Origin: Trichobilharzia regenti
Taxonomy: Eukaryota > Platyhelminthes > Trematoda > Strigeidida > Schistosomatidae
Length of the DNA stretch: 64,000 nt
NCBI GenBank assembly: GCA_944472135.2
Contig: OX235266.1
Location: 19,362,186-19,426,185 of the forward strand
Direction: 5' to 3'
The notes beneath the pieces are model-generated. The model saw nothing but the letters and a program-made list of their open reading frames with translations. It was not told the DNA's origin and did no database searches. This document shows, piece after piece, positions 10,961-23,800 of the stretch; within the stretch, counting starts at the first letter, position 1, and the number at the start of each line of letters is the position of its first letter. A program made the position numbers and the translations under genes.

Positions 10961-12214
10961 GCAAAAGATGCTTCGAAATCCCGACACTCTCAAAACAATA
11001 TGGTAGACAATATATGCTGCTTTGTCGACTCTTGAAGGTTCTCAGCGTTTCACTTTATATCATATCTGAGGTGGTGAGTGACTGTGAAGAGAGGAGCGTC
11101 TTCTTGATGAACTCTAGCTTATCAATAAGCCACTATCCGAAATCTTACTTGAAGTGTAGGTGGTGTGAAACGCATCTTCAGCTACATCTACGAACAGATT
11201 CCTCCTGTTCTCAATATCTTCTTGCAGAATGTTACCCATGAAGCTGTGACACATACACAGCATACCAAAAGAAAGCCTTTCATAGTTTTGGTTATTGTGT
11301 TTGATTTGGAACACCAAGGTTGTAGTCTGTAAGATTTCAGCGGTTAATTTTGTACTTGCTTGGTCGTTATGAATTTTAGCTTTATATGAAGCCGTTAACA
11401 ATGGCTGAAAACCAAATTTACTAGAGGGGAAACAGTCTAGTATCATTACGCAGGTAATTTAATTTAATGCACCATGTTCCTGGTCTGTTATATAGTCAGT
11501 AGTATCCAAATTTTCTATGAGCATAGTCATCTGGTGTAGTGCAACAAAACTGCTGTTGTGAAGAATGATTCCCTTAGGTTGAAATCTCTGACTCAGTTGT
11601 CAGTCAGACGAGAATTTGAATGATGCGTGATGAGGATGATAAAGATCGATATTAGGCGATATGAATTTTTCATGCCTGAGTGAGCAGGTTGTATCAGGTC
11701 GAAGAAATCATCCGATCGGGATGAATTTTCGGGATGTGCGGATGCATCATACTACATACATTTCATCCCGGTAGATAGTTATGCTCCAATATTTGCTAGT
11801 GTGAACATTCTTATGGCGCACAAGTGACGTTTGCGAATCCAGTTGATGCGTTTATTCCTGTAATTCGTCAGATTGGAAGTCAGCGTATTGACCAGTGATA
11901 AGGCAGATTATTTGGCGTTCAGATTTCATGTCCGAAAAGTTGGTGGTCTACTTACATACTACTCAGTAGTAATCTATGTCATATTCATTAAAAAAACGTG
12001 TCAAGTAATTTTTATTATTCAGTAATAAAAATAAAAGTAATTATAATGCTAATCACTTTAAAGATGTTTGCCGTTGTCAGTGAGTGACCAATAGAAAATG
12101 ACTGGATTTATTTAACTGATCATAACCATATTGATTTCTTTGAATAATTGTTTATGCATAATGATGTGTGTTCACCGAATTCGATAAATAATATTTCCGG
12201 TAATGTGTGAATGA
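10961..12214. other. No recognisable gene (intergenic)
   Basis: Contains overlapping open frames on both strands (10774-11241 plus, 11114-11446 minus) that show no family resemblance and overlap the tail of the RTE fragment. No other structure seen. Confidence 0.4.
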
Positions 12215-13200
12215 AATAATAGAGAAGATTTGTAGCTCAGATGGATTATTTTAAATTAGTTGTGCTCTCTGAGCTTGTTGGTTTAATTGAGAAGCTTTCA
12301 TCATTCCCCTCCTGAACAACATCTTCAGCACAGGTTACTGGAATAAATTTAAATTCTTCATGAATGATAGAATTGAGTTTCCTGGCAATCATCTTCGTAA
12401 CTGGTAGTCGATTTACATCTGTGGTGGTCACTTTTATTACTGACTTGGATTCTGAACTTTCTCGTCACATGATTTAATCCTTAATATTTGGTAGATTCGG
12501 TATATATTAACATGTTTGTTACTCGCTGATTCGCTTGAGTGTCAGGCTTCTAGGAACTCCCTGGCAGTGTTTTTGGTGTTTCCTCTGTTTTAAATTTCGA
12601 CATTACCCCAATCACCAAATTGGCGTCCATAATTATCTGCATGCATTGATATAAAAGAATAAATATCATGTGTTTTTACCGCTAATTTATGATCTTGGAT
12701 TCTGAATAGAAGGGGATGCCCATTTTGGTCGATGCAATGTTTATTGCAGTTCATACAGTTTATTTTGTAAATGGTATTGATTTGATCTTCTTCTTCTGTT
12801 GGATCTTTCTCTTTTCACAACATCGAATCATGTGACTTGGGTGATGTCAAAATCTTAAATTGGGGAAACACCAAAATTACTGCTGGAGATTCCCTAGAAG
12901 TCTGATACTCAAGCGAACCAGCGATTAATAAACACATTATTATAGACCAGATTTACCAACTAATAAAAATTAAATCATGCAACGAGAAAGTTCAAAGTCC
13001 AAGTCAATAGTAAAAATGATCAATAGAAACGTAAATCGGCTACCAGTCACGAGGATGGTTGTCATGTGACACAATTCTATCATTGATAGAGAATTTATAT
13101 CAGTTTATTTTATGTTAAACCCTACGCTGAAGATGTTGTCTAGAAGAGGGACGACAAGAACTTCTCTATTTAATCAACCACCTGAGAGAACACAACTATC
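12215..13200. mobile_element. Decayed inverted pair of Penelope-like F2-related 3' ends
   Basis: Left part (to about 12850, minus) contains a hammerhead-like segment at 12294-12332, a frame ending CAEDVVQEGNDESFSIKP (compare F2 CAEDVTQ) and a decayed GIY-YIG region. Right part (about 12890-13200, plus) repeats the same features in opposite orientation, with gctgaagatgttg at about 13128. It is an older relative of the 6368-8335 palindrome with the same outward 3' polarity. Confidence 0.7.
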
Positions 13201-13590
13201 TCCAAAGTGTGAACGTCTGAAATTACACACCAGTTGCTTGCATCTCAGCAATCACAGGAATTTATTTTATGCAGATAAGAAGGATGTTGTCTTATTTTGA
13301 CAAGTGATCTGAGTCATCATCTTTGCCGGGCGTGTTTTCCCTTGATGAAAACTGCGAAGCGACCTATGAATATGTGTAGATTTTCTCAATAGTCTTTCAT
13401 TCCCACTGTCTCATGTTGGACTCTGAAGAATAAACTTGAATAGCACATTTAGTATACTAGATCTTTGAGATGCAAGTTAGAAAGTTGTATGCACAATTTC
13501 ATCTAATTATAAGGAATAACTTGTATTCCGAAGATAATCAATATCAAACTATGTATTTTCGAGTATTGGTTTTGTAGGGATTTCGTTTGA
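13201..13590. other. No recognisable gene
   Basis: Short AT-rich stretch between a Penelope fragment and the SINE-A dimer; the plus-strand 62-codon frame at 13112-13300 overlaps the Penelope remnant and is not a gene. Confidence 0.4.
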
Positions 13591-13650
13591 TTGCATGGAG
13601 GATTTAATCATGAGCTGACGTCATTTAGAGAACCACTGGAAATCCTGGGA

Positions 13651-13696
13651 GTATTGGACAGCTGTTTCGCCCTAGTTTGGGACTCTTCATCAGTAC
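13651..13696 (-). ncRNA. SINE-A hammerhead-like motif, core base C3 changed
   Basis: Reads gtactg, then AUGAAGA where CUGANGA is expected, then stem II gtcc/gggc, GAAA, cag/ctg and GUC. Stem I partner is caatac, with one mismatch. The C3-to-A change should abolish cleavage. Confidence 0.6.
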
Positions 13697-14012
13697 GCAC
13701 CCACCGGGATTCGAACCCAGGACCTTCTGGTTACAAGGCGAGCTCGTAGACCATTGAGCCACTGGGACGCGATCCAATGGTCCTTGAAATCTAACTTCTG
13801 CCAGTTCACGACATAGCGCGACCACCTCACAATGTCTTCTTCGATGAGTTACTGCCTTATCTTCAACCTGCTGACATTGTGAAGTGGTCGCGCTATGTCG
13901 TGAACTGGCAGAAGTTAGAATTCAAGGACCATTGGATCGGGTCCCAGTGGCTCAATTGTCTACGAGCTCACCTTGTAACCAGAAGGTCCTGGGTTCGAAT
14001 CCCGGTGGGTGC

Positions 14013-14058
14013 GTACTGATGAAGAGTCCCAAACTAGGGCGAAACAGCTGTCCAGCAC
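14013..14058 (+). ncRNA. SINE-A hammerhead-like motif, core base C3 changed
   Basis: Same architecture on the plus strand: gtactg, AUGAAGA, gtcc/gggc stem II, GAAA, cagctg, GUC, then cagcac. C3 is A and stem I has one mismatch, so probably inactive. Confidence 0.6.
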
Positions 14059-14120
14059 TCCCAGGTTTTCTACTGGTTCTCTAACTGACGTCAGCTCATG
14101 ATTAAATCAGCTCCATGCAA

Positions 14121-14654
14121 TTAAACTATATATGTTATTTTGAATAATGTTCATCTATATTAATGCTCAAGTTCAACTCTCAAAACAATAATGCCTATGG
14201 ACATTTTATTGAGAAGGCGAACACCGAATAAACACTATCTTCGGGTTATGGTGTCAGTTGAGTCATTGAACCAATTTTCAGGAAAGAATGCCTCATCGCT
14301 AATATCAGGATCTATCACTTTGTCAAACTGTGCTATGTCTATTAATATTCTGATGATTCCAATTAAACATGGTAAATCCTCGGCGCTTTTTATTACAATT
14401 CAGTATCCGTTACACTGTATTTACCTATAAACTAAATCTTACCTAGTTCACGAGTTTTTAATTAGACTTTTCAAATTACTAACTTTATTTCAGTTCACTC
14501 AACAAAATTATTTTACATAAATAAAGAATATCTCAAAGCATGCGGCAGTCCTACGATCACTCAAGATCGTTGATGCCTAATTATCTCTTATAAGTATAAG
14601 CCACTAATTTAAGTGCCTTGAATCCATTCATTATAGTAAAGGTTTTCTGCTGAA
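14121..14654. other. No recognisable gene
   Basis: AT-rich sequence; a 79-codon plus frame (14191-14430) shows no family resemblance. Confidence 0.4.
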
Positions 14655-14780
14655 GAAGATTTGTAGCTCAGGTGGATGATTTTGATGTGGTTTTGTTCTC
14701 TGAGCTGGATGGTTAATTTGCGAAGCTTTCATCACCCTACTGGGTAACATCTTCAGCGCATACTTCAATTGTAGGTTTTA
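14655..14780 (-). mobile_element. Stand-alone F2 hammerhead/pseudo-LTR segment
   Basis: About 125 bases closely matching 6340-6460: it begins at gaagatttgtagctcag and ends at acttcaattg, with no Penelope coding sequence on either side. It contains the hammerhead candidate at 14715-14763 (cgctgaagatg core, stem II gttacc/ggtgat, GAAAGCUU). A solo copy of just this unit suggests separate mobility or solo pseudo-LTR formation. Confidence 0.7.
14715..14763 (-). ncRNA. F2-type hammerhead ribozyme candidate (solo segment)
   Basis: Core CUGAAGA plus one extra U, stem II gttacc/ggtgat (two G-U pairs replace pairs of the 8251 copy), GAAA, minimal stem III, CUU, and stem I gtatgcg with cgcaaat. Pairing is retained despite base changes. 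Confidence 0.6.
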
Positions 14781-14872
14781 TTTTCCGTTTTACCCTTTTT
14801 TTCTTTTTTTTTTTTTATTGAAATTCAAAAAAACACAATTATAAAAAAAGAATAAAAAGGTTTTCTGCATTT

Positions 14873-16475
14873 CCCAGTCAATGAAAACCAAAACGATATT
14901 GCCGACTTCACTGAAGTTTCGTCATTTATTGCTAATAGCTGTATCAAAGTAGTATTATTTAACCAGAATTGACAAAATCCACTCAGCTTACAATATATAA
15001 CAACTTCATCATCATTCCTCAGCATGAGGTCATTTCTGCGTTGTCAAGTTGGCCAGTCGGTAAAGATAACAAAACCCGGTGTAGATTATTGTTGGAATTG
15101 ATAAATGTGCAAAAATTGTTAAAGCAGCATGTGTTTACATAATGAAATTGCTTATCACATTGGTGTTGATTTTGTCACTTCATGGGGCGAGTAGGGGTGT
15201 TGTAATCAGGTCAAATTCTGTTCCACTCCGTTATTCCTATTCAGACAATTTGGATTCCATTTGATTATATGAAGTGCTTTTGACGGTATAAGACGTTTCT
15301 TTGTGATTTCCGAAATGCTTTTTCTGGATGATGATTTCAATATTTTCAGAATCAATTTTGTGGCCTGATTCTATAGCGTTTAGACAAGCTATGGCTGGCT
15401 GATTACTTTTCAAGCTTTTCGATTTATTTGCTTTTTAGCCTTCGGATCATCACACCCCATCAGTGCAAAGATTTTGGTTGTTTCAACTCTTCCTAGACGA
15501 GCAGACGTTTTGATGTTAACGGATGAAAAGGGAAAATAAGAAGAAATATCAATCATTATTGAGACTCTCAAGCAAAACAATTACGCGGAGAACTTCCGAA
15601 AACATAGACCTCAACTGTTGTCATTCAATTTACAGCGGAGAGGTCAGAGGATATCAGAAGAGTACTCAATAAGCTCGACATCAGAGTTTTTTTTTGAAAA
15701 CAACAGACTTACACACTACATAGCAACCTTGTCTTCCATATAAAAGACCAAATCCCTAAAGATTCTCTAATTAATTGTGTTTATAAAATATAATGCTTGG
15801 AATATGATGCGATATACATCGGACAAACACCGCCAGAGAAGAAATGAACACCGTAGAGCGTCTGTTCGACTAATTACCAAGAAATCCACTTAGTGAACTA
15901 GAAAAGTTTGAAAAATCATCAGCCATAGGTGGTGCTCCACACGTTATAGAATCAGGCCACATAATTGATTCTGAAAATATTGAAATCATCATCCAGAAAA
16001 AGCATTTCGGAAATCACAAAGAAACGTCTTATACCGTCAAAAGCACTTCATATAATCAAATGGAATCCAAATTGTCTGAATAGGAATAACGGAGTGGAAC
16101 AGAATTTGACCTGATTACAACACCCCTACTCGCCCCATGAAGTGACAAAATCAACGCCAATGTGATAAGCAATTTCATCATGTAAACACATGCTGCTTTA
16201 ACAATTTTTGCACATTTATCAATTCCAACAATAATCTACACCGGGTTTTGTTATCTTTACCGACTGGCCAACTTGACAACGCAGAAATGACCTCATGCTG
16301 AGGAATGATGATGAAGTTGTTATATATTGTAAGCTGAGTGGATTTTGTCAATTCTGGTTAAATAATACTACTTTGATACAGCTGTTCGCACTAAATGACG
16401 AAACTTCAGTGATGAAAGCGGTAATATCGTTTTGGTTTTCATTCACTGGGAAGTGCAGAAAACCTTCATTATAAT
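14873..16475. mobile_element. Penelope-like F4 inverted pair
   Basis: 14873-15390 is nearly the reverse complement of 15950-16475 (both hold gataagcaatttcat-type 3' tails and a cggagtggaacagaatttg segment). Between them runs a plus-strand decayed coding part: LKQNNYAENFRKHRP (thumb motif equivalent to QKNGYPRNFIKRH), then CVYKI-like and a YIGQT-like GIY-YIG core near 15800, with stops and indels. Plus-strand 3' end is outward at 16475 and the left arm is an inverted 3' end. Confidence 0.75.
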
Positions 16476-16763
16476 AAATGTCATATACGCGATGCGGAAA
16501 TGTTTTCAAGTTTTTTAAATTGAACTTGTTTTGGACATATACATCTTGAATTCATGATAAGTTATTTATTAGCAGGTATGAAAGTCTTTTATTTGACTCA
16601 TATTTCCGATGACTGGCTCGAGATTTCCTAGGAAATGTACGTAACACTTAGCGATTTTAAGTTGAATGTCCTGAAATTCTAATGTGAATCATGGCTGTCT
16701 CTTGGCTGCTCCAAGTCACTGTGAAATGGCATTCGTTCACGACAGCTTTATATAAATTTTTTT

Positions 16764-16854
16764 TGATCTACAGCTTGATTCCACACTGTATTTTTCGTAC
16801 AAATGTGCATGGTCGGCGAGAGTCCTAACCACTGTGCCACTGACGCTCGTAATG
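16764..16854 (-). repeat. SINE-B fragment (tRNA-like head)
   Basis: Reverse complement reads agcgtcagtggcacagtgg with box A, cgaccatgcacat, then a jump to a tail ending in gtggaatcaagctgtagatc. It matches the longer SINE-B copies at 22862 and 38640 with the middle deleted. Confidence 0.6.
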
Positions 16855-17824
16855 AACACATAATTCAAATTGACAGAAATTAGACGATGTAGATCACTGA
16901 ATTCTCAGTGACTCATTGACTGATTGATTGACTGTCTGGTCATATAACCCAAAGTTTTTATGTTTAATCCCATGTACGTATGAGGTATGGTTGCGTATTG
17001 CTTACTGGTAAAGTTCCAAACACGGGCAAAACAAGTGACCAGTACTCCTTTGCTTTCAGGGATGTCAGTTCCTTGAACGAGAAACAAAAGAGTTATATAA
17101 ATTAATTAATTAATTCAATATATTGTAATTATCACAATTATCAGCGACCAACAAATATATATATATATATATGTATAGGTGTGTGCGTGTCAGACAACGA
17201 AGTCAAAAATAGAAGAAACGAAACATCACAATACGAATAATCAATAATAATAGTCATCAAAAGCACAAAAAGTGAATATCACTCAACAATGAACACTGAA
17301 TATGGCAGAATATATATGTATATATATATACGTGACTGGGAAACTGAAAACTGGAACACGTTCTTTCAAGTAATATCACAAATTAAAATAATAAAAACCA
17401 TGAACAAAAATAAACAACAAAAAAAACACATTGCAACAAGGACAAATGACTAAAGTGTTCACTGTCGAAAGCGTATAATTTCAAAAAGATGACAGTGCTT
17501 AGAATGCTTTTTTCAGGGATGTTTAGAGTGAAGCAGATTTACCAAACAGAAGTGATGTGAATCTCTTCCAAGGATGTGTCATATAATAATAATAATAATA
17601 AAAAGGGATAATTCATTCTGTAATCAGACGACCGAGAGTGACAGCGAATTGAGAGAAGGGGAGGAATAAAACGAACACAACAAACATAAGCAGGAACATA
17701 CTGACTGGCTACAGGAAGACAAAGACAAATAGTAGAGATCAACTGCATTTGTGTATGATAGAGAGAGAGAGAGAACAGCATCTTTGATCCTCTAAAATGA
17801 CTCAGTTTTTAATAATTATTAATA
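16855..17824. other. 3' flank of VAT1: probable 3'UTR and AT-rich repeats
   Basis: Holds TA microsatellites (about 17155-17172 and 17310-17330), an AAT/ATT run near 17585 and a CT-rich run near 17760. The part next to the stop is probably VAT1 3'UTR. No other gene is visible. Confidence 0.5.
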
Positions 17825-17899
17825 TTATTTCTTTGGCGAATTCGCTGTGGTTTCTTCAGCTGTTGGCTTTTCAGCATTTTCAGTTTTCTCTTCTTCAGG
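17825..17899 (-). CDS. VAT1: VAT1 terminal exon h
   Basis: 75-bp exon encoding PEEEKTENAEKPTAEETTAN then SPKK and a TAA stop at 17825-17827. The tail is acidic and low in complexity, as expected for the poorly conserved VAT-1 C-terminus. Acceptor is aaattttag. The 3'UTR presumably continues leftward over about 17550-17824, which holds a CT-rich run and an AAT/ATT microsatellite on the transcribed strand. I could not fix a poly(A) signal. Confidence 0.88.
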   Translation of the reverse strand, partial: PEEEKTENAEKPTAEETTANSPKK

Positions 17900-20800
17900 C
17901 TAAAATTTATAACATAAAATAGAAACATTATATGGTTAGAAAAATGAAAATCATTCATATTTACACACATGTGAAACCACAGAGATTTAAGTGTGAAGCT
18001 ACTGCTTTTCAGAGTTGGGAGTGATCTAAGCGAAGAAAGTCGTTTTTCAGTTTACTGAAGTGGGATTTAATAAAGTGATTCACTAAATTCCCATCACATT
18101 CTATGCATACCATTCCCTTTGGATTCCGAATTAAATATAAGGTTTCATCAGCGCACTTCTGTTTCCACCTGTCAGCCTAAGCTTGCGCCACAATTGCCAT
18201 ACGATTTATCTACTCTGTGTTACCCTCAAGTTGATGCCCAACTCAATATTTACCGTTTCAGTTTCACTGGACAGTACTCAAAGTTTATCGTCCTCATTTT
18301 CCCAGTTTGTTAGGCTATAGGTTCTTAGTTGGTTCTATTCCTTTATGAAGACCAGATTTATAATTTTCTGTATGGAATGAAAGAAACCGTCAACAGAAGT
18401 CCAAAGCAGACTTTAAGAAATCCCCCCCCTCCCAGTGACAATTGCATCAAGTGCCTGGATCATATAGAAGCAGTGAATGATTTGATATTAGAGTTGAAGG
18501 TCTCAGTCTGGTTCTTTGTCCAGAGTGTGACAGCTTTCCACGTGGATTTCAGATTATTGAAGGTCTGGTTTGCTCTTTCGAATTCCACTGGATTCTACAA
18601 CTTCGTCCAAGGCACCGCCAGAAGTTGAGACTTTACTGTCTAAATCCTTGTAAGTGGTAACATCCTTTTGACTTCGCCTATGATGGTTACTATCCCAATG
18701 ATTTTAGTGTATTTGAAGATACAATGGTCGACAACAAAATTGACACTAGAAGCTAAGATGATAATGAGAAATCATCGTACACACTTTCGACTCATATTAG
18801 TTGAAAAATTCTGACGTAAAATATTTATCCATGTCATGCTTCACTGGCCATTATTGTGGAATATTCATAAAAATAACTTATACATCTTTGATGTAATAAG
18901 TAGAAAGTGAAACCTAATCAGACCTCTTGTAACAAGACTATGCGGTACTTGCACGTGAGATAGATTAAACAAAAAACTGAAGTGCTTTGGAAACACTCCT
19001 AGTCCAAGTAGCTATCCATCGGCACCGTGTCGGTTGCACAGCGGTACAATGCTTGCCAACCACATAGGTGCTCCAGAATTCGATTCCCAGCTGACGCATT
19101 CTTTTATTTCGCTGAGCCAGTAATAAGATTGGTAAAGAGAAAAGGTCGGGCATGAGGTTAGCAACCCCATCCCGTAAAAAGCGCACACCACTGCAACTGA
19201 AGCGTCAAGTCACTGGCTTGAGGTCCCAGCTAACTTAAGTCTTTCTATTGGCAACAGTTGCATTTCAGACAGTATTTATGGCACAGTGTGGAATCTGAAC
19301 ACGTAGGTTAGCCATGGCATACTTTATGTATTTTTCATCACAAAAATTACATAATAAAAACGCTTTTGTTGACATTTTATGTTATGCAGTCCTGGGAAAG
19401 CTGGGAATAAAGACGGCAATAAATTAACCTGTGCCAATTCCATTTATGATTTCAAATGCTTGTCAACAATGGTAGCAACGTGTCGGCTTAGAATCACACC
19501 ATATATTCAATTGACAGCTATTTTTGTCGTTTTCAAGGTTACAAAGCCATTTTTGATAGCTTATTAGACGTTAAGGGAAAGTAGAATGTCTTAAACGCCT
19601 TACATTGGAGATTAGAAGAAGAAATCTTGTTCTAGTAAATAACAAGAATGTGGGACATCGAGAAAAAAAAATATGGGAAAAACATTATCCTAGATATTCG
19701 ACTTTTGAATCAATTTCTGCCTAATTCCCTCTATTTTATGAAAACCATGGGAATATACCAGTTCATATAAGTCTAGTTTGTGCCTTAAAGGAGAAATTAA
19801 TAATCTGACGTTTGGAAAGAGTTTTGGCCTAAGACACCTTGACAAGAACCACTGGCTTATTCTTGATAAAAAACTATTCAATCTGTAGAAAACTGATTCA
19901 GATGTAACAGAATTGGAAACGGCCAAATCATCAGAATACTGAAAAAAAGGAGTAAGAACAATACCCTACTGAACACCGGATTCAGTAAGCAATGGCAGGT
20001 TTATGGGTGTTTAATTGATTTGGCGTGAAATTCTCTACCACCGGGATATATATGTTTTCCTGTCATTGAGAAGAGTTTAGTTTAGTATTCCAAATTCCAT
20101 CTTATATAAATTTGTGAGTCATTCGTTGTTGAACGTCTTGAACCAGGATATCACCTTTAAATTGTAGACTTTCACTTGCCTTCTCTTAAGTTCCAATTCA
20201 TGAATTCATCAAAATCCATGGTATTTACTTCATGTTTGATATTGTTTACATTATTCAATAACGTCTACAAATCTCACTTCATAATAATTCAAATTTTCGA
20301 ATGGACTTTTATCTAGTTCCGTGAAATTTTTAAAGAAAATAGAGGTAGAACACTATTTAGTGTTTGAAAATGCTAGGGGTAGTACAATATTCCTTAAGAC
20401 GATATGTTATCCACTAATATATTTTTTTTTGAAGTTTCCTACAAGGCGTAAGTACCCTGAAATGAAACACGCTGAAATCTTTGTATCATATATAAACGCA
20501 ACTTTTTCACAATAAAGTTTTTGTCGTTAATTATTCATCTGATATATTTTCTGAAAGTAGTCCTGATTTCTGATTGGGTGATTAATGTTCAAATTTGAAA
20601 CTGAAATTTAGATCACGGCAGTATACGAAGCGGAAGTCGGAATTCTTAGTCTGCTATCTGAGACAAGAGATCAGACCACCACTAGGTCATTATTTCACCG
20701 CAATTAACACAACAAGTATCCAACTTCTTCTCACCATGTGAATGAATGACAGGCTACTTTCCGTTTATCATCAACTTAGCTATTCATTTAGGTTTCCTGA

Positions 20801-23800
20801 TATCAATCATAACTAATTAGAAGATGCGTGGGCTGTTAGTTTGATACTGAGTCTACTTAGGACCATCTTGGGTTGGAGGATTTTGATTGCTGCGGGGAAA
20901 TAGCACCTTTTTTGACAGTTGAAACGTATTGCTCAGTTATTAGACTGGCTAACTAGTGATTCAGAAGTCACTGATTCGAATCTTGTAGTCGTCTTGAATT
21001 TCATTTCACCTTCGGTCGTCACCTTTCAAGTCAAGGAAGTTCTGTCTGCAAACGTCATCTGAGTTAGTCTCACATGCACTTACAGCAGCAAGTACATAAT
21101 ACGGACTGAGAGGAGACCTTCTAGAAGATTTTCCAAGATAACTCCTAAAAGTCTGAGTTTGAAAAGCAACAAAATGTTGTCAAGTGCAATCAACAGACAC
21201 TTAATTGACATGAATAACACGGTAGAAATTAGTCAAGCTTTCAAAGTAATCAATACAGAAGGGCACCCATCGTTACTTTGGTTCAAAGAAGCCATTGTCA
21301 TCGAAAGATCTTAACCTAGTCACTATGTACAGAAATATAGCGTTACCAATCTCTCATTGCCTGGGCAACCGTAATTGTCTTGTTTGTGTGCTTTTGTGAT
21401 TTTTTTTTCAGTTGCGTAACATTTCATTTAATTTTGATTTCACTCACTGATTGAACTCATTACTAAGTTTCCGAATCTACTCAGTTGTTTTGTCTATGTT
21501 ATAACTTTACAGTACTATTCACCGCCACCCTGTCGAACTCTCCGTCATAACATGTATAAACTCACTCAGGTCTCCTATCTTGTGTTTTATCTCAAGTAAA
21601 TCCTTGTTTTCAAGCCACATCTGAAATCTATCCATCCCGCCTAATTATTCTTTAAATAGTCACTATTCTAGCACTGAGTAATTCATGAATTTACATCGGT
21701 TTTCTTTGGAATTATTTTGCCCATACTTTCTATCTGTAGCTCTAAGTCATTGATTCAGTTCAGGATGTGTGCGGATGAAGAGAATTCACGAAAGAAAACC
21801 AGCTTGTATTATCCTGCCTGAAAGTATGTCCGTAGTCTCTTTAGTCAAACTAATAAAGTCAACTCGTTGTATAAAATCGAGGATAGAATCCACAATGGTT
21901 TCCTTTGAAAAGCAAAACTATTCAGATTGCATAGTATGTGATTTCCTCGATACCATTATTAGCAAAACATTAAATCTTTCGGAAGGTAAATTGCAACAAA
22001 TGTGAAAAAGATTATATTTGTCAAAATAGACATCTTCTTAACCTTAGTATTCCTGAACATAAAAGTAGTTGTCAAAAGGCGTATTATCCATTCAGTTATA
22101 TCGGTGCATTCAAACAACTATGGACACACACATCCTAGGGAATTTCTAGAAGCCTGGTAATCAAATGAATTTGTAGTCAATAGACAGACTGGCATACAGC
22201 AAGTGTCAAAACAGAAAGTTATTTAGACAAAATGTCAATTATCAGGTTATCGAAGCTGTAAATGAATGTGAAAATTGAACATTGGTTCATTGACCTTGGT
22301 CGCCATCGGAGGGCAACTCGAAGGCACAAATGATTTAGTCATGTACAGGTTGGAAGAAGGTGAGGGAATACGAATAAAAGTACGGTGCATTCCTTGTAAA
22401 ACATTTGTTTATAGACTTTGTACTGAGTATTAACTTTAACTGTCGGAAAATACGATCTGTTGTAATTCATTGTGTTTTGGAGGTAAAGTCAATCTTGTAC
22501 TCAGTATAATTGTCGATTTGGAGCTTCTTCGGAAATAACAGGAACTTAGGGTTACGTTTCTTGACAGGAAGTGATCAGTTCAAACAGAATACAGGGTGAA
22601 TAAACCTTCAGAAATAACCAGTCATATTCAAAGCTAACTGGCAAGATTACCGATAAAATCGTGGAAAAATCTAAAATCCCGCCTTCAAAATAAGGTCTGA
22701 ACTGATGATGGTGTCTACAAGAAGGGCAATAAAAGCATTGTGATTTTTACCATCCAAACTACAGAACACAACTACACTTAAAAATATAATCGGTCGAAAT
22801 ATTTTAATGATACATACTACTGACTAGTGGATTTGAGTAGTATGATTATTATTTATTATTTATTTTTGATTACAGCTTGATTCCACAATGTATTTTTGGT
22901 ACAAGTATGAAATTTTCAGCGTGGATATCGGTAGCCCAAATTTTGCAGGCCGACCATAGATATCAGGTGTGCGTCGGCGTGGGCTCGAACTCCGGACCAT
23001 GTGCATGATCGGCGAGAGTCCTAACCACTGTGCCACAGACGCACATCCATCTGTCAATAATAGCTGCTGAACAGATTAACTTTGAATTAAACACCAGACA
23101 ACCGTTGTTTCTATTGGTAACACTAATTAAAACAAACTAGTGACTTTGGGTATAGACTCACACACACACATACACACAGAATTGTTGAACACGTTTACAA
23201 ACAGAAGTAAGACAACAGCAAAAACAAAAAACAATTTGGAGAAATTGTTTTAATGAATCCAAAAAAACTCACTTTCACTTCTTTCATCTTTGGAATCAGT
23301 ACAACTTTTCCAATATTTTTTCTTTCTTGTAAACGCATCATTGCCTCTTTAGTCTAGGGATTATGAAAAACAAAATCAAATACACATCATATATGTATAC
23401 ACGAGGAGATTAGATTAGATAATAAAAAATGCATAGCGTTATCCATCATATGAATTAGTATGCACTATTATTAAACATAAAAGGCGGCAGAGAATGATAC
23501 GAAAAGGTGATATTTTCATTAAAAAAAACACTTAGTATATTGACCATAAATATCTATAAAGTACTAAGTAGCATCATAAGTGTTAATGTATACCCTGTCT
23601 AGAACAATGAGTATAAGTAATATATAACGGTGGTTCAATGGTATGATGTTCTCTGGCCACTCTAGAAGTCTAGATTCGATCGGGGGGCAACACATCCCTT
23701 AACCTGGTAAACTCAATTAGCCCTGGGAAAAGAGGAAGGATAGGCTTGAGGCTAACAGCTCTATCAGGTAAAATAACAACGTCACGACTACTCATAGCCT

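Larger units (their letters stand above)
13591..14120. repeat. Inverted dimer of SINE-A (tRNA-derived, hammerhead-bearing)
   Basis: Left copy (minus, 13591-13836) and right copy (plus, 13873-14120) are near reverse complements around a 36-base loop. Each has a tRNA-like head with box A (tggctcaatggt-like) and box B (ggttcgaatcc), then a hammerhead-like segment, then a shared tail (gttctctaactgacgtcag, ctcatgattaaat, tccatgcaa). Tails point outward, the same polarity as the Penelope pairs. Confidence 0.85.

Noticed and set aside
13681..13770. Functional tRNA gene from box A/B similarity
   Set aside because: The acceptor stem does not pair, and the same sequence recurs with a shared SINE body and tail, so it is a tRNA-derived SINE head.
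17160..17172. TA runs (here, 25465, 37062, 57220, 59380) as replication or regulatory elements
   Set aside because: Plain microsatellites with no adjoining conserved sequence.
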